Shown here piece by piece: positions 1 to 13,300 of a stretch of 64,000 nucleotides of DNA (its first letter is position 1; each line of letters opens with the position of its first letter). Where the stretch lies: the NCBI RefSeq assembly GCF_963675165.1, contig NC_087378.1:1299001-1363000 (forward strand), in the 5' to 3' direction. The position numbers were made by a program, and so were the translations under genes. This DNA comes from Halichondria panicea (Eukaryota; Porifera; Demospongiae; Suberitida; Halichondriidae). Under the pieces are notes generated by a model. It was not told where the DNA came from and ran no database searches. It saw only the letters and a list, made by a program, of their open reading frames with translations.

Positions 1-651
1 GAGCTCAAGTCCTACTCCAAATGGACTTATATTTACATAAATTATGTAGGAACTACTTCCATCACCTGTCCTTAATTATCACATACTGTAAGCATTCTTC
101 GATGGGCTACTCTGCTTTTGGTATGGTCAAGTACAGCATAATGGTGTCCATACTTGGCATCCTTGGAGGGTGTGTGTGTACGTGTGGGGGGTAGTGGTGT
201 ATACATGTCGTTAGGGGTGTGTGTAGTGTATACATGTACATGTTGGAGGATACTTGACTCAAGAGAATTCAATCTTAATGTGTCTATGATAGTTGGCCAT
301 TATTCAATACCTCCAACTCTCTCTCGCCCTCCCTACTCGATTGATCCAGCCACACGTACACAATGCCTGCCAATAATCATGGTGTGTGTATGCATGGTGT
401 GGGTCTTGCTAATCAGTCTCTCTATGGAGTATGAATAGCTTCTCTAGTGAGTATTCACTGCTCCTCTCTGTCTAGTCATTGTTCTCCTACAAAGCAAATT
501 AATAGCACACAATTGTGAATATCTTGTGCATGAACACAAATTGGCTGTGCATTAAAGTAATAATAAACTCCCCCAAATCTTCTAAGTAGCATAATTATGA
601 ATATGAAGTGTACGGTCATGTATTTTAATTTTCCGATTTTTCGTTTTCCAG

Positions 652-1540
652 TATCGTCGAGAATTTGCAGATCCATTCTGGAACTCACAGAAAGAGGGAC
701 TTCTGATGTATGTGTTTTCTCTGATGACAAGCTGGGCCGTGGTCTGTGAAGTGTACTACCTTGAGCCCACCACTATTCAGGTACTATACATGCTTTGTAT
801 TCAACCCATTCTGTATATGTGCTTCAAAGGGTCCCCACTTAGAGTACTGTGTTAAGTGCATGTACTTGTGTATAGTGGCCTTTTAGATTTAACAAGTAGC
901 GGGTACATGTATAGAACAATGTGTCTGTGTTGTTATCACATTAGCTTTTGTTTTGTCAGCTCCTTTTACCTGCTCGTCCTCTTATGAGCATTGTGGAAGT
1001 ACAAATTGGTTTGTTTTGTACGACCACTTTCAGCTGGCATTGCTATAGTGCCTAATCTCTTTGTGTATATGAATGCCTTATTAGAAACTGGTACAGACAG
1101 TTTACATACATCTTTTTGTTTTAAAATAATAATTGCAGTGTTAATGTGAGGTTGTTGCACAATACAGGAAAATGAAACGGCTATTGAATTTGCACAACGA
1201 GTTAAAGCCAACATATGTCACCACGGAGGCCTTGTGGACCTTCCCTGGTGAGTTTTCTGGGAATGTGCTGCTCTCGCTCTATTTACTGTTAATTTGTGTT
1301 GCCTTTCAGTTTATCATGCATACCTAATTAAAATTTTAGTACGTGTATAATGTGCCCTGTGCGAGAGAGACTTCTCTTCTCTGCAGGGATGGTATGATTA
1401 AGAGACCGGGAAATGAGAGCTATCTCAGGAAGATGGTCGAAGAGGAACGAAAAGCGTACTGTGAAGTGTTGGAACTTGCGAGTGATGGAGTGCATGTAGC
1501 TACCCAATCTAGTGATAGTGAAACTGATTCTGAACAATAA
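652..1540 (+). CDS. Glycerol-3-phosphate acyltransferase 3/4-like, C-terminal three exons (5' part outside window)
   Basis: Three in-frame exons: 652-780, 1168-1247 and 1387-1540 (stop at 1538-1540), all with GT-AG junctions. The peptide contains DPFWNSQKEG, MTSWAVVCEVYYL, FAQRVKANI and GGLVDLPWDG. These match the C-terminal part of the ER membrane enzymes GPAT3/GPAT4 (AGPAT9/6), which add the first acyl chain to glycerol-3-phosphate in triglyceride and phospholipid synthesis. Family members end with the same block, followed by a short acidic or basic tail; here the tail is acidic and serine-rich (SSDSETDSEQ). The acyltransferase catalytic motifs (HxxxxD, FPEGT) must lie upstream; I saw no further exon in 1-650, which reads as intron. 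GPAT3 and GPAT4 cannot be separated from this fragment. Confidence 0.85.
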
Positions 1541-1830
1541 AGTAAACTCCTGAAATAATGACTGACCTAAGTGTGATTTCTGATTAATGTACCACAGGTA
1601 ATTACATTCTGTTGCCATGGAATTTCATATCCCGGAAGCTCATACTGTACTAAACCACAACAATCATAAAAGTGTTGCATTTGTAAGGGTTCACTCAAGT
1701 GGTAAAAGGAGTATTTCAACAGCAGTCACTGCACCAGTTGCATCACTTAGATCCTTGGCGACAATATCGCTTTTAGCTTAACAGCAACTCTCCTTATTTC
1801 TGAAAGTATAGCAACTTGCATCAGTGCCTT
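1541..1830. promoter_or_regulatory. Intergenic spacer between GPAT-like gene and NK homeobox gene
   Basis: About 290 bp with no supported coding sequence. It must hold the 3' UTR of the acyltransferase gene and the promoter/5' UTR of the downstream homeobox gene. I recognise no specific motif. Confidence 0.4.
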
Positions 1831-2830
1831 ATGAGTGCAGTAATGACTCCAACAGAATCGATCTGCTGCAGCACTCAGCCTGCAAAAGAATCAACTTGTC
1901 GTGGCCACACTGGACAGACCTCTGCAGTTACGTCTTTCATGATTGACGATATTCTGAACCCCTCAAGAAGCTCTCGCACCATCAGCTCAAGCAGTGGAGC
2001 AACAGAGGGGACTTGCTGCAGTGAAGAAGTTACAAGAAGAAGTGATTCACCAGTATCCATGTTTTCTGAAGAGACTGAAAGAGATGGCAGTCCTGATGGG
2101 TCTGACTCAGACACAGAGAGATCTAGCTCACAAGGTATGCACAGTGCAACATAATTTCATGCATAGTATAAAGTCATTAATTAGCATTACATAAGTGAAA
2201 TGTGTGCACTACAATGATATTCATGGACATGTTTTATTTCTTGCAGGTAGCAGTTCTTCACCTATGAAAACCAAGAAGAGACGACCAAGGGCACTTTTTT
2301 CGCACGCTCAAGTGTTTGAGCTCGAGAGACGATTCTCCATCCAAAAGTATCTAACAGCGCACGAGAGAGAACAACTTGCCAGTGCACTGCGTTTGTCTGA
2401 AACACAAGTGAAAATCTGGTTCCAGAATCGAAGGTACAAGAACAAACGTCAGCATATTGAGCAGCAACGGCTTTCCCCGAAATCTCTCCAATCCATGAAG
2501 TCACCTTCGACTAGTTTTGCTCTGACAACGATCCCACTTTTAAGTACCCATCAACCGGTACCCAGGAGTGTGCTACCACCATCCAGTCAGCATCAGCCTA
2601 TCTACAGCATCTCCAGTAGCGAGTATCTCCGCTATCCCCCGGGTCTCATCAGACCCAATATCACTATCTCCAACTCACTGTACTATCCTCATGCTGCTAC
2701 CATCAGTAGTGCCATTCGACCACTGACTCCTCTCACGACGCAAACACTGAATCCCTACCATCACCACCCTCTACCTCAAGCTCTCAAAGTGCCAGCTGCC
2801 GGTGGTGGCGATTCGTACGCTCATGCATAG
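1831..2830 (+). CDS. NK2/3/4-type homeobox transcription factor
   Basis: Two exons, 1831-2134 and 2247-2830, joined in phase 1, giving 295 aa. The start is the ATG at 1831; the open frame extends a few codons upstream but only to a TTG. The homeodomain (about residues 110-170) contains [35 protein letters not shown] and the tyrosine in QNRRYK that marks the NK2/NK3/NK4 group; FSHAQV resembles NK3/bagpipe. Near residue 40 is [11 protein letters not shown], an EH1/TN-type Groucho-binding motif. The middle is Ser/Asp/Glu-rich and the C-terminus is Pro/Tyr/His-rich with low complexity. It is a nuclear DNA-binding regulator, probably a repressor given the EH1 motif. It points towards the BarH-like homeobox gene 4.3 kb away, consistent with part of an NK cluster. 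Exact orthology (NK2, 3 or 4) is unresolved, as expected if it predates that split. Confidence 0.9.
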
Positions 2831-3127
2831 TGACTGATTTGCTCCTTTGATTCCCCCCGTTTTTTTCCCTTTGTTTCATTCCCACTTGTTCTTACTCCCA
2901 CTATATTTATGCGCATACCCAGTAGTTTTCATCACTTACAATACTCTTTCCAACAACAATAATTAGTTCCGCCAATTTTAAAATCAGCTCTATTTTGAAG
3001 CAACCTGATCACATATTATTAATCTTTATCATCCATATATTCAATTTTATAATTGTCAAGAAATTGTTCTATAACTGACTTAATTATTAATGAAACAGAA
3101 GGGGAATATATAAGTACTTACTATATA

Positions 3128-3187
3128 CAAGGGTGGTGTAGTGATAGGAAATCACTTACAAGGGTGGTGTAGTGATAGGAAATCACC
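3128..3187. repeat. Two-copy tandem duplication, unit about 29-30 bp
   Basis: The segment ACAAGGGTGGTGTAGTGATA followed by GGAAATCAC occurs twice, back to back, with a 2-base offset between copies. Confidence 0.8.
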
Positions 3188-3687
3188 ATCTCATCAAGCA
3201 CTTGTAATGGACTAAAGTGTTCACTTTATATTAGCTCCTCAAATGCCATTACTTCCATACAAGTGTATAGTGAGTGAAGTAATTTAGTGAGACTGTTACA
3301 TCGATCACCATAACACACTGTCAGCGTTAGGATGAAATATGTAGTACCACTCTCACTGTATCACATACTACACTCCAGGAATGATAACACATTATCATAG
3401 CCAGGGGATACAAAGTGGAGGCAAAGATGTCAGAAATGCAAACACACATCTGGGTTTATTAATCATTCACTCAGCCACTTTATCTGTTTAGTAAACTAGC
3501 ACTTTGTGATGCTGTATAAGGCAGTCCGATATCGATTAATCTATATCCCTCCATACGTAACAAGACAAAGCTATCAGTACGTATATAACATACTTTACTC
3601 CCAGCTGTACTTACCATAGCTACCAACCCACCAGCTGTAGTTCTGATACATCGCTGGAAAAATTCCCGTATGTACTAGTGGTGTACA

Positions 3688-3770
3688 AAGAGTCCATAAT
3701 AAAAGAGAGACTTTCTGTATACATCTGATTCAGAGTTCAATACTCTCTCTCTTTTATTACGGACTCTTGT
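3688..3770. repeat. Small inverted repeat (hairpin)
   Basis: Left arm AGAGTCCATAATAAAAGAGA at about 3690 and its near-perfect complement (TCTCTTTTATTACGGACTCT) at about 3750, spacer ~35 bp. No coding content. Either a foldback element relic or a transcribed hairpin. Confidence 0.7.
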
Positions 3771-6700
3771 GTACGTTGTAATATGGTTGAGACATCTTGG
3801 TAGATATTATATGTTGTCTTTCCTTGTTTCTCAGTTCACAACAGTTCAGTTATTGTTTGTATTTCATGGGAGCGAAAAGACAAACCCTAAGTGGTCAGAC
3901 TGTAAACAACACTTATTTTCAAGACTATACTAAATCTAGCTATATAGCCTATTGTTATAGAAAGTGTATGTAATGCAGGAGCAATTTAAAAAACCCATTG
4001 ATAAAATAAGGCGTGAAATTGTCTTCATAAAAATGCACCTCTGGACGTATGTTGTCTAACGCCCATACCTTAATGTCTACAATTGTTTCTTGTATTCAAA
4101 CTGTAAGCACATGTAGTGGTTTTCAAAACTGTGGATTATTGGATGATGGGTTGATACAGTCACACAATTTCAGTTATGTACAACAACGAACACAATCAGG
4201 GAAGTTGCAGAAGCTTTCACCTGTTCTGATGAAATGACAACTGGGTGACAGCATAATTGGTTAAAGGATTTGCAAGAAAGGTATTCGGTACCTTATTGTG
4301 TGTAGGAACATTCTCACCAACATTTTATAACAAACCTAAAAAGTTCTTTTTCGATTAAAGACATTATGTGTGTGTGTGGATGGATCTATATACAGAAAGG
4401 TCCTCGCCACATAATCTGACACAGCTGTGAATGTGTTTACCGGAATCATCTTGTGTACGTGTGTACTTCATCAAACTAGCGCCAAATCCCACTTACTGTT
4501 TTTAGTAATAGACAACAATTCTGAGCAATCAACAGTTCTTAGTAGATTAGTTGAAACACCACCACCTGGCCAAGGAAGACACATGCTTTACATTCCGTAC
4601 CACAACATTGCACGGTCTCTTTTGTTGTTGACCTATTTTCCCACCGCTACCAAGTGTGTTTGCAAATAAAAATGTACGCTTAATAATGTGATCAGTTGAA
4701 GTCTTTGTTGTTTTGGACAGGGAGAGGCTCGTCCAACAAATTCCAGATGATCTCAACTCCCTTTCAAGTTGACAATCACTTATGTACATCTTGTGGTGTG
4801 TTTGCCAAGAACCCCACTTTGTCAGAAAAGCCACAACTCTTCTCACACAATTAGTTGAGTGCCTACGCCCTTGACTAGTTGTCATAGTTCACACATACTC
4901 TACAATACCACCATGCCCTATTTTATATAGTTAGTGGTTTGTTAAAGCATTGTGCATGTACACAGCACTCAAATTGTTGCCTGGTAGCGTAATTTCTTCT
5001 CTAGCGGTTCTGGCCAAGATCACAAGTGCATGTTAGCTTTATATGGAGGGGGAATTTTGTACTTAACATACACACTAAGTGGTGGGTGGTTTACAACTAC
5101 TTGTGAAGTGGTGGTGCAGTACTTGGCTTGAGGGTTTCATAAGTACTAGCTCTCTCACTAGCGGTGAAGTACCAGACCACAACAATGTATATACAGTGTC
5201 ATAGTGATGGTGGAAATTTAGTGCACCAGCTAGAGTCCAGTCATTATGTTTGCTTATGGCTCATTAAAATTTACAATTACGTTATAGCTATAATAGTTCA
5301 GTGAGAAATTATTGCGCATTCATGTACAAGCAGCTCAGAATCAAGTGACAGGCAATTGCGATGAAATACGTTGTCTAGAAGGCACTCTAGGCTCATTTAA
5401 TTATGTACGCTCATCCTTAATTAACTGCCAATGCCCAAAGGTTGTTCTATAGATGTACACAAAATGTCAGCAGTTGGTCAGACTAATTAGCAGTTTCCCT
5501 TTGGCATGGTCCTGTTGTTAAACGTGTTGTTGGTACAAGATTATGCCTTTAGGCAGATTCCTTATCGATTATATAAGTCTTCTCTAGCTAGTCCTACAAG
5601 TGAAGGAAAAGAAGGTTCACTTTGCCAGAAAGTTAGCATTTCAAAATCCCCAATTAACGTTTCGGTTTCAAAGCACTCTGTTCAGGTCACACCTCTATGC
5701 CAAATACAGAACTAGGCGCACCACCACTGTATAAAAATGGAAGCACTAATTGGTTTAATGGACTGCCCACTCGAAAACCACTGGGAACAAAGGCTATCAC
5801 TGAGCAGCCAATCCACACACAGCTATCAAGTTACAATGCACCCACAAAATGGGGCACTATTGAAGCTAGTCAACCCACGGGTCTTGGGCATGCACTTAAA
5901 CTCAGACTTTTTGGAGTGGTACTTGGCAGATTACCAAATGGCAACTATATGTGCACTTGTATGTACAGAGCTACTAGGAAATTATCTACACCTCTGCAGT
6001 TTCAAAATTAGATTTAGCATTGAGTCTAGTCTTTGGTAATCACCCACACCCTTATGTAGAGGACCTGTCCCTCTGCAAATTTATTGTTTGTTGATAATAT
6101 AATTATGAGACTGAGGAGAGTGGTGGTTTCCTATAAAGCATGCAGCCATTTCAATACATGGAGATAGGGCATATAGTGAGTAAAGGTGGTGCTGGTGGTG
6201 GCAGAAGGCCATAGGAAGTTGACTGTGTTCAGACCTCAGACTGGTCTCATCAGTATCTCTGACTACCAGACAGACAACATTTGGTAATATAATCCAGCCA
6301 CAAATTACTTGCTTCTTTTTGTGGTGGGTCAGCTTGTAGTAAGCAAGATGGATAAGAGAAAGTGTTTTTGCAATCATCAGATAGACTGACCTAGGCAACA
6401 AAGGAACCAGGTTGTAAATTAATGATGAACAGATGTGTGCTTCCTGTAGGCAACACAGCCTCTGGTTGGACTTGCCTTTTCCTAAGGGTCTCTCTAACTG
6501 TGATTCTCTCTTCGATTTAGTGTTGGCACACAATTGCACTATATTACCTCACAACATAATAGCCTAATTAACCACAGCACACTTCATGACTGGTCTGTGG
6601 GGTGCCAATACAGCACTGTGGTCAACTGGGATACTTATCTACCCCCCCCCCAGCTGTGGTTTGGTGCTATCAAGGTCTATCATGACACTTCATTCAATGG

Positions 6701-7113
6701 CTGGCTATTGTGGGTGATAACCAGCCAGCTATACCCCATGTGGTGTCTTGTGGGACAGAGAATATGACCTCCACAAAATTACACATCCCATGCCAGAGAA
6801 TGCGCAATATTAGGTATAGATCCTTACTGCACATGTGAAGTATGAATTTAAAAGTAAAGATCGTTAATCACACTTGTGGAAATTAAGTTTGATACATTAT
6901 GCAATGGTGGTTTATTGTCATAATGAAATTGTCAACACACTCAGTACGGGTAGTTATGTAAATATGAGTATAAAAATTAATTGATTCATGATTGGTGATA
7001 CAAAAATAGTCTGATTATACTTAAGCACATTCATGTGTAAAAAATTGGTGAGCTAAAAAACTATTTGGGAATTGTATGTTTAAGTGATTTTAGTAGCCAC
7101 GATAGTTAAATAA

Positions 7114-8251
7114 TCATGGTGTTGTGACAGGAGGACTTGTAATAGACCTCTGCCAATCATGACCGACAAACGGTATGTGTGGGTACGTCCCCAGTCCAGA
7201 GTGGGTGGAGCCTGTATCCCCATTGTAGTACACCTGCTGGTACGACGAAGAGGGAGAGATGGGGGTGAGAAGACCGCCATTTGCAAAGTATGAGGTGGAT
7301 GGAGGGGCCGAACGAATCAGAGGAGACACTCCCCCGCTGTGTTTGTAGGGGCCGGCTGAGAGGGGGGCTAACATCGAGGGGGAGCTCATATCCAGCTGGG
7401 AGAATGGACCGTCCATACCCGGGGAGGGGGTTTGGGGGGATGAGCGAATATTGGAGGGATAGCCGTATGCCGGACTGTTTTGCATGTAACTATACATCAT
7501 GTTGCCGTAAGGCATGAAAGAGCTAAACGAGTATTTCGATGCTTTCATTTCCATTTCGGCTTCTTCTGATTGACGCTTGAATTTCATTCGTCGATTCTGA
7601 AACCAGGTCTTAACTTGCATGTCAGATAGTTTCAATTTCTCGGCCAATTCACCCCTTTCGTTTGACGAGAGATATTTTTTATCTTGGAACTTTTTCTCCA
7701 GCTCTGCAACTTGCTCTCTAGAGAAGGCTGTACGTGCTTTTTTCCTCTTCTGAAAGTAGTCATCGTCATCTTCAATGGTTGCATCACTGCTAGAACCTAA
7801 AAGAATACAGTATAAGTCTCTTGTTCTCTTGTTAGTAGCAATTCATATGCAATACATTATTCACATGCATGTACAGCTTAAGCTTATAGCTGTATACTGA
7901 TTATGCTCACCACGTTTTGTTCCAGTTTTTGCATCGGAATTACTGAATGCAGAGGTTGGATCTGACTTCTTATTCTGAGAAATAAGTACAGTATGTTGAC
8001 AGTACACACAATACCTAATAGTGACGGTAGCCTTAATTTACCTCAATCTTAGTAAGTTTTGGTGGTGGAACTGGGCCTATTCTGAATGCTCCAGCACCAT
8101 TGTCGGCGGGGTGAGTGAGAGTGAAGTGATCGGGTTGCTGCTGCTCTATTGCTTTCTGTCTGAGGAGGTCATCGATACGGAAAGACTGTTGGTAGGATGC
8201 AATAATGGAGTCCTTCTTTGATGCTCCTGATTTGAGGGTGTCCAGTGCCAT
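7114..8251 (-). CDS. BarH/Bsh-like (NK-linked ANTP class) homeobox transcription factor
   Basis: Three exons on the minus strand: 8042-8251, 7911-7974, 7114-7796; phases fit and total 318 aa. The homeodomain (about residues 108-168) contains [33 protein letters not shown] and [16 protein letters not shown]. The KYLS...LAEKL and [10 protein letters not shown] pattern is shared by BarH, Barx, Bsh and Vent families, so a basal BarH/Bsh-type identity is most likely. Exon 1 carries [10 protein letters not shown] near residue 25, an EH1-like Groucho-binding motif very similar to the one in the neighbouring NK2/3/4-like gene. The C-terminus is Ser/Pro/Tyr/Gly-rich. A run of acidic residues (EDDDDY) precedes the homeodomain. 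It sits tail-to-tail with the other homeobox gene and shares strand with VPS8, whose stop is 2.1 kb upstream. Confidence 0.9.
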
Positions 8252-10319
8252 GGTTACTGTTTAGGTATATCTGTGTGTGTGTGCATGTGTGTGGTATAAT
8301 TTAGTAATTAATTGAGGCGTATAGACTATACAGAATAGACTACAGTATTTAAGAATTAAGCAGCTGCATGCAGGATAAGTGCAAAGGAAAGTTAAAACAC
8401 AAAGATAACATAGCTATAGGAAACGCTTGAGGCATGCATGCATTGTTACACCCCCAGACACAATATCGGGCAAATGCATGCAGGGGGGGTGTAAGAATGC
8501 TCAGTCATTGTAAATCCTCAGGGAGTGCTGCATGCACATAAACAGTTAGCATGTCTACTCTAGAAATGTAAGGCTAGCTGGCATTGTGTTACAGCCTGCT
8601 ATGCTGTGTGTCCTGTGCATGGGTAGCAGCTATAGCACAGTTGCAAAGAAAACAACATTTTGCTGGTGTACTGGAGCATTCAAAATATGCACTTAGTTTG
8701 CTCACCCCACAACAGTTGGAATTCTTACTTTACTCTGATGATATTCTTCTATACCAACTATAGACTTACACACCTAATATGCCTATACCCTTATTAATAT
8801 GGGATACCAACAGGTAAGACACTAACTTATACAATTATTAGCAGCTATGAGGATTGACAAGTTAGTAGTTAATTGTTCAGTACTTACTGGGCCATTAACA
8901 AGTACCAGCTGATGGCAATAATCCACAACATTAACTTGGCAACAGTCACTAATCACTATCCGTGATGGCCACAATTGAGTGGACAATGGCTTGCTAATCA
9001 CCTCATATAACATTCAATCATTACCATACTCCGTACAACATGGTAATTGCACCGCTAATAATTATCCACAGAAATGCTAGATACAAATTGTGAACATGCA
9101 GGGGTTCTATGCCACCTACTTCTACACATAATCATAGCGAAAATCAAACACGCTTTTAGTACTACTTGATGTACAGTGTATATATATAGAGAGATGGGAA
9201 GCTTTTCTTATCTTATTACTAAATGGGGGTATATTTATGCGTAGCTCGGTACATCCTGGTGAAAGTCACAGGCTTATTAGTTTCAGGCGACTGGGTTTGA
9301 TCTCTCAACTGGAAACATTGCAATGCATAAATGGACTGTTGGGGTAGGCCTCCACAAACTGGGGGATGGCTACGTAAACTCAGTGGAAATTCTAGCAGCT
9401 ATATGTGCATGGAGGAGGAGTATATGTTATGAATATAGTTATCATTAGCTACTGTAGTCAGTTTCTAGCCAATTAATTGCCCTTAGGTGGTCTACATGTG
9501 GTCGTTATGGGAAAGGTAACGAAGTGGAAAAGATTCCATTTTTGTCACATATTAGCTTTGAAACAAAAGGTAATGAATTGGTGTTAATGTGTGGTCATTG
9601 GAAGCTGATGGTCCTCAAAGTTACAATGCATGAAATGATTCAATACTCCAGGCATGCACACATTTAATAGCTACATGTTAGTTACCCAAGTCTTACGCAT
9701 GCTCCTCGTAGTATTAAACCACAAACCCTTTGATCCAAATCATCAAAAGAGCATGTAGCTAAGTAAAGTACCCTCATAATTTTGACAATCAGACAGACTC
9801 AACCGGCCAGTTAATTGATTGTTATGCTGAATATTGGCTGATCTGCAGACAGCTGATCAAGCAGACATACATACTATTTTAATAACTGCAAACTCCTAGC
9901 AGAGCTCACAGCAAAAAATGGGGATGTGTCAATACTGGTAATAGAAATTGCAGCAGACATTGCACTCTTATTGGTGCAAGCAATATTTAACAGTGCAGCA
10001 GCTATTAATTGCACCAAAACTAATCAAACTCACTATTATTATTGCTTGTCTCCTTATCAAGTTGTCCTGCAGTTCATTCCGAGTATAACTGATCTCAGAC
10101 CTCCTGCACAGTCCAGCTCTTATACCTCTCCAGGCAAATTCCCCATTGAATGCACAACGCCCACTTGCTAATACCGCAGACATAATAACCTCCGTTACAA
10201 GCCGCAAATGGTTGATAAAAGATCATGACTTTCAAAAGCGAAAAACAGGGTAAAATTCAACAGACAATAGCTATAATAAAAGAGACACAAATCGATGCTA
10301 TTCAGTTGTCCGTGACTAA
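8252..10319. promoter_or_regulatory. Upstream region of the BarH-like gene, downstream of VPS8
   Basis: About 2.1 kb with no supported gene. It includes the promoter/5' UTR side of the BarH-like gene (a short GT-rich stretch at 8273-8293) and the VPS8 3' UTR. A tRNA-like segment near 9238-9310 is listed separately. I see no other convincing structure. Confidence 0.45.
9236..9312 (+). repeat. Possible tRNA-derived SINE head
   Basis: An A-box-like stretch (GCGTAGCTCGGTACAT) is followed ~40 bp later by a B-box-like GGGTTTGATCTC. Neither box is perfect and no cloverleaf can be drawn with confidence. If real, it is a decayed SINE rather than a tRNA gene. Confidence 0.3.
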
Positions 10320-13300
10320 TTAATCTGATAGTTTTGGGGGAGCAAGCCTCAGACTCACAGCTGCTTCCTGTAGCAACCAAAACACAGTATGAATGTACAG
10401 GAACAGGGGTGATAATAATAGCTCACCGTCTCAGGTCTGCCATGATACGATGCTCGGAAGTGTTTGAGATTTGCTTGCTGAGCTGGTTCCAACACAATCT
10501 CTTCTCTCTGTGTGATGAAATTCGTACTAGTTATTATAACAATAAAGTAATATAATTATATACTCACAATTTTCTTGTGTCCGCCTGAACTTGAGCTCCC
10601 AGAGCCCTGTACGAATAATAGAATAACGTATGAATATTGAACAGCCAGTCATCAAAAGGATACAAAGAATGAGCTTCCTAATTTTTGTGTAGTGCCACCC
10701 AAAATACTAATGCAGTGGGAAATAAACAAGTCAGCCCAGTGTGCAAATTGGGTCCACACAGTTACATGCAAAGACATTTCATACTAGCCAGACTGGACCA
10801 GCTTACACATCATATATCAAAAGACAACACAGACCCACACAATGATCTATAATGTACCTGTAGCTGGGTCCTGGCTGACGTGAGGTGTGGGGTGGAGGTC
10901 TTGTTACACACTACACAGGACATGTTTGAACTTTGCCCTCCGTGGTCAGTGATGCCAATGCAGGAGGCATGATACAGGTGCCCACAACTGTCGGTCGGGG
11001 GGTACAATACATACATTAATACCTCATCCGTTACTTTAGGTGTTTTGGATACCAGGAAAATGTATCTTTAATTAGTAGCATTGGGAGGTAGCACAGATTA
11101 TTGAGCATGTCTAATAATGCATGGAACAATGCATTAGCATGCTAAAGAGTACATGTACTCTCTTGGGTTGGGAATATATCTACACTAATGCCTAAGGCCA
11201 CCATAATTATTATACCAGGAAACCTTCAACTTTCAGGCAATCGTTTCTCGGAAAAATGTACATGTGTTTCACGGACAAGCAATTTGTAACATACACAAGG
11301 TAATTCATTGCCTACACCCAAAGTTGCTTGATGTATGGTAGCCTTCTCTCTACACGTATCTAGTGAGCTTGCAAATTTGTACCCTTCTGAAGGAGACCAC
11401 CTCCCTCCCTAATTTAACGGATTCTATGAAACGTACACTAGTAGCCCACCTAAACACGATGACATCGTCTTTGGTGCCATCAGCAAGTGACTCTGCGCTC
11501 CTCGTGCAAATGACACACAGTCGTGTGTGAGGGGAAACTCCCCTCTGTACGAGAGTCCGAAGGTTTGACATTGAGCCTCGTACATCGTGGATTAGGATGT
11601 GGTTAGTAGTCTTCAGGAGAGTCTGTGTGGGTGGAGAGGAGGGGTGAAACATTGAATGCAAAAAATCTTTGTTGTTTTGATACACACATTGCACAGAGAA
11701 GCTACGTATATATATATATACAGTCTGGCAATAATCACTGAACCATACCACATGTGCATGCAAGGAATTGAGGTCACACTTTCCCAGACACACACACTCT
11801 CTAGGAATGTGCACGTGACTCACCTCTTCGTAGTTGTAGCTGTCCAACATTCCCATAACAAGCTGCTTGATGTCCTTGAACTGGAAGCTCCCATCCTGTA
11901 CATGTGCAAAAATAAAACTAACTACTTACCAGATACACAATAATTATGCTCCTGCTACTCAAATACTGAGCAAATACTTGAGCAAAAGCCATTAGTATTA
12001 TTGTAATTATACCCATGTTAGAATTATGCTCTTATCCAAAGAAAAGTTATGTTCTTAAAATGCCTACTCCTCACAAACTCAGTGCCTACAGTAACGACTG
12101 ACCCACCTCCATGATCTTCTGTAGTATGTCCCTGAGGTCAATGTGGCCCAGCATGCTGTTCAAGAGGTTGCTGATCATCGACTTGTACACTGCATAGGGA
12201 GGGGGAAGAGGGTGGGGTCTAATATACATGTAGTCACTTGTCACATGCTTAAGGGTGGTTTTTACAATTACTGCAGCTTACTCTCGTTCAGCTTGTGATT
12301 GGGCGACTGCTCGTAAGTTTTCTGGAGGTTTCGTATCTTATCGAAAGTGGGGAACCACATAACCTGCAAAAGTAGCAAAATAATTCACACAAGTAACACT
12401 TCCGGCTATCAACCAACTGCCCCCCCTCCCAACTAGTCTAGTTGTACCTGCCCCGCCCTCCCAACTAGTCTAGTTGTACCTGCCCCGCCCTCCCAACTAG
12501 TCTCAGTTGTACCTGCCCCGCCCTCCCAACTAGTCTCAGTTGTACCTGCCCCGCCCTCCCAACTAGTCTCAGTTGTACCTGCCCCGCCCTCCCAACTAGT
12601 CTAGTTGTACCTGCCCCGCCCTCTCCTCGAGCTTGGTGGAGTTCCTCTGACAGAACTGGAGGAGTGCGGCCAGTATACCCTCCACCCTGTCCAGTCGTCG
12701 TGTCATCTCTCCGTCCATCTCCTCCTCAAAGCAGAGCGCCGTGCTCGTGGATTCAAGCTCCGTGGAGAATGTCTATGGGAAGAGGGGTGGAGTTAGGCGT
12801 GTCATTGGTCTTAAGTCAACTAAGTAATCACATTTTCAGTGGCTTGCCACATTTCTAAAGTCTCTAGCACAACCCGAGGAAACATTGAGAGCTACACATA
12901 TAACCAAGTCTGAGAATACGCATGATATAAATTTAGAGATTCAGAACAGCCTGGCACTATATATCTTTATAGATGCATGTATGCAGTACCTCTAGGATGA
13001 GTTTGAAAGCTCCCATGATGTCGCCACTTCTCTCCAAGAGATACGAGGTGGCGTCTAGGATACGAGCTTTAGAGCACACCTGTGAAAAAAGGGGATAAAA
13101 CAATTCAGTTTTGTCAACGGTGAAATATAAAGAACTTCGAGGAAGCAGTCAAATTCTTGGTTACACTGTACCCAGTTTCACTGTAATACAGTAAATACAG
13201 TGTTTGAGCAATAAACTAATTATTCAACAGTAGCTTAGCCTCTCCTACTTTTCACAGGCATAATGATGTATTAGGTAATCACTAAAATACTCAACAGCCA

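Larger units (their letters stand above)
2831..7113. other. Intergenic region between convergent homeobox genes
   Basis: 4.3 kb without a supportable gene. It holds a ~29-bp direct duplication near 3128-3187 and a foldback pair near 3688-3711 / 3747-3770 (arms AGAGTCCATAATAAAAGAGA and its near complement). Several short ORFs at 4.0-6.5 kb lack ATG starts, splice structure or recognisable domains. The longest (152 codons, minus strand, 6081-6539) begins with GTG, so I do not call it. Some of 5.5-6.7 kb may be decayed mobile DNA but I cannot name it. Both homeobox genes' 3' UTRs lie at its edges. Confidence 0.5.

Noticed and set aside
6081-6539. 152-codon minus-strand ORF between the homeobox genes
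   Set aside because: Begins with GTG, no domain, low-complexity composition, no splice support.
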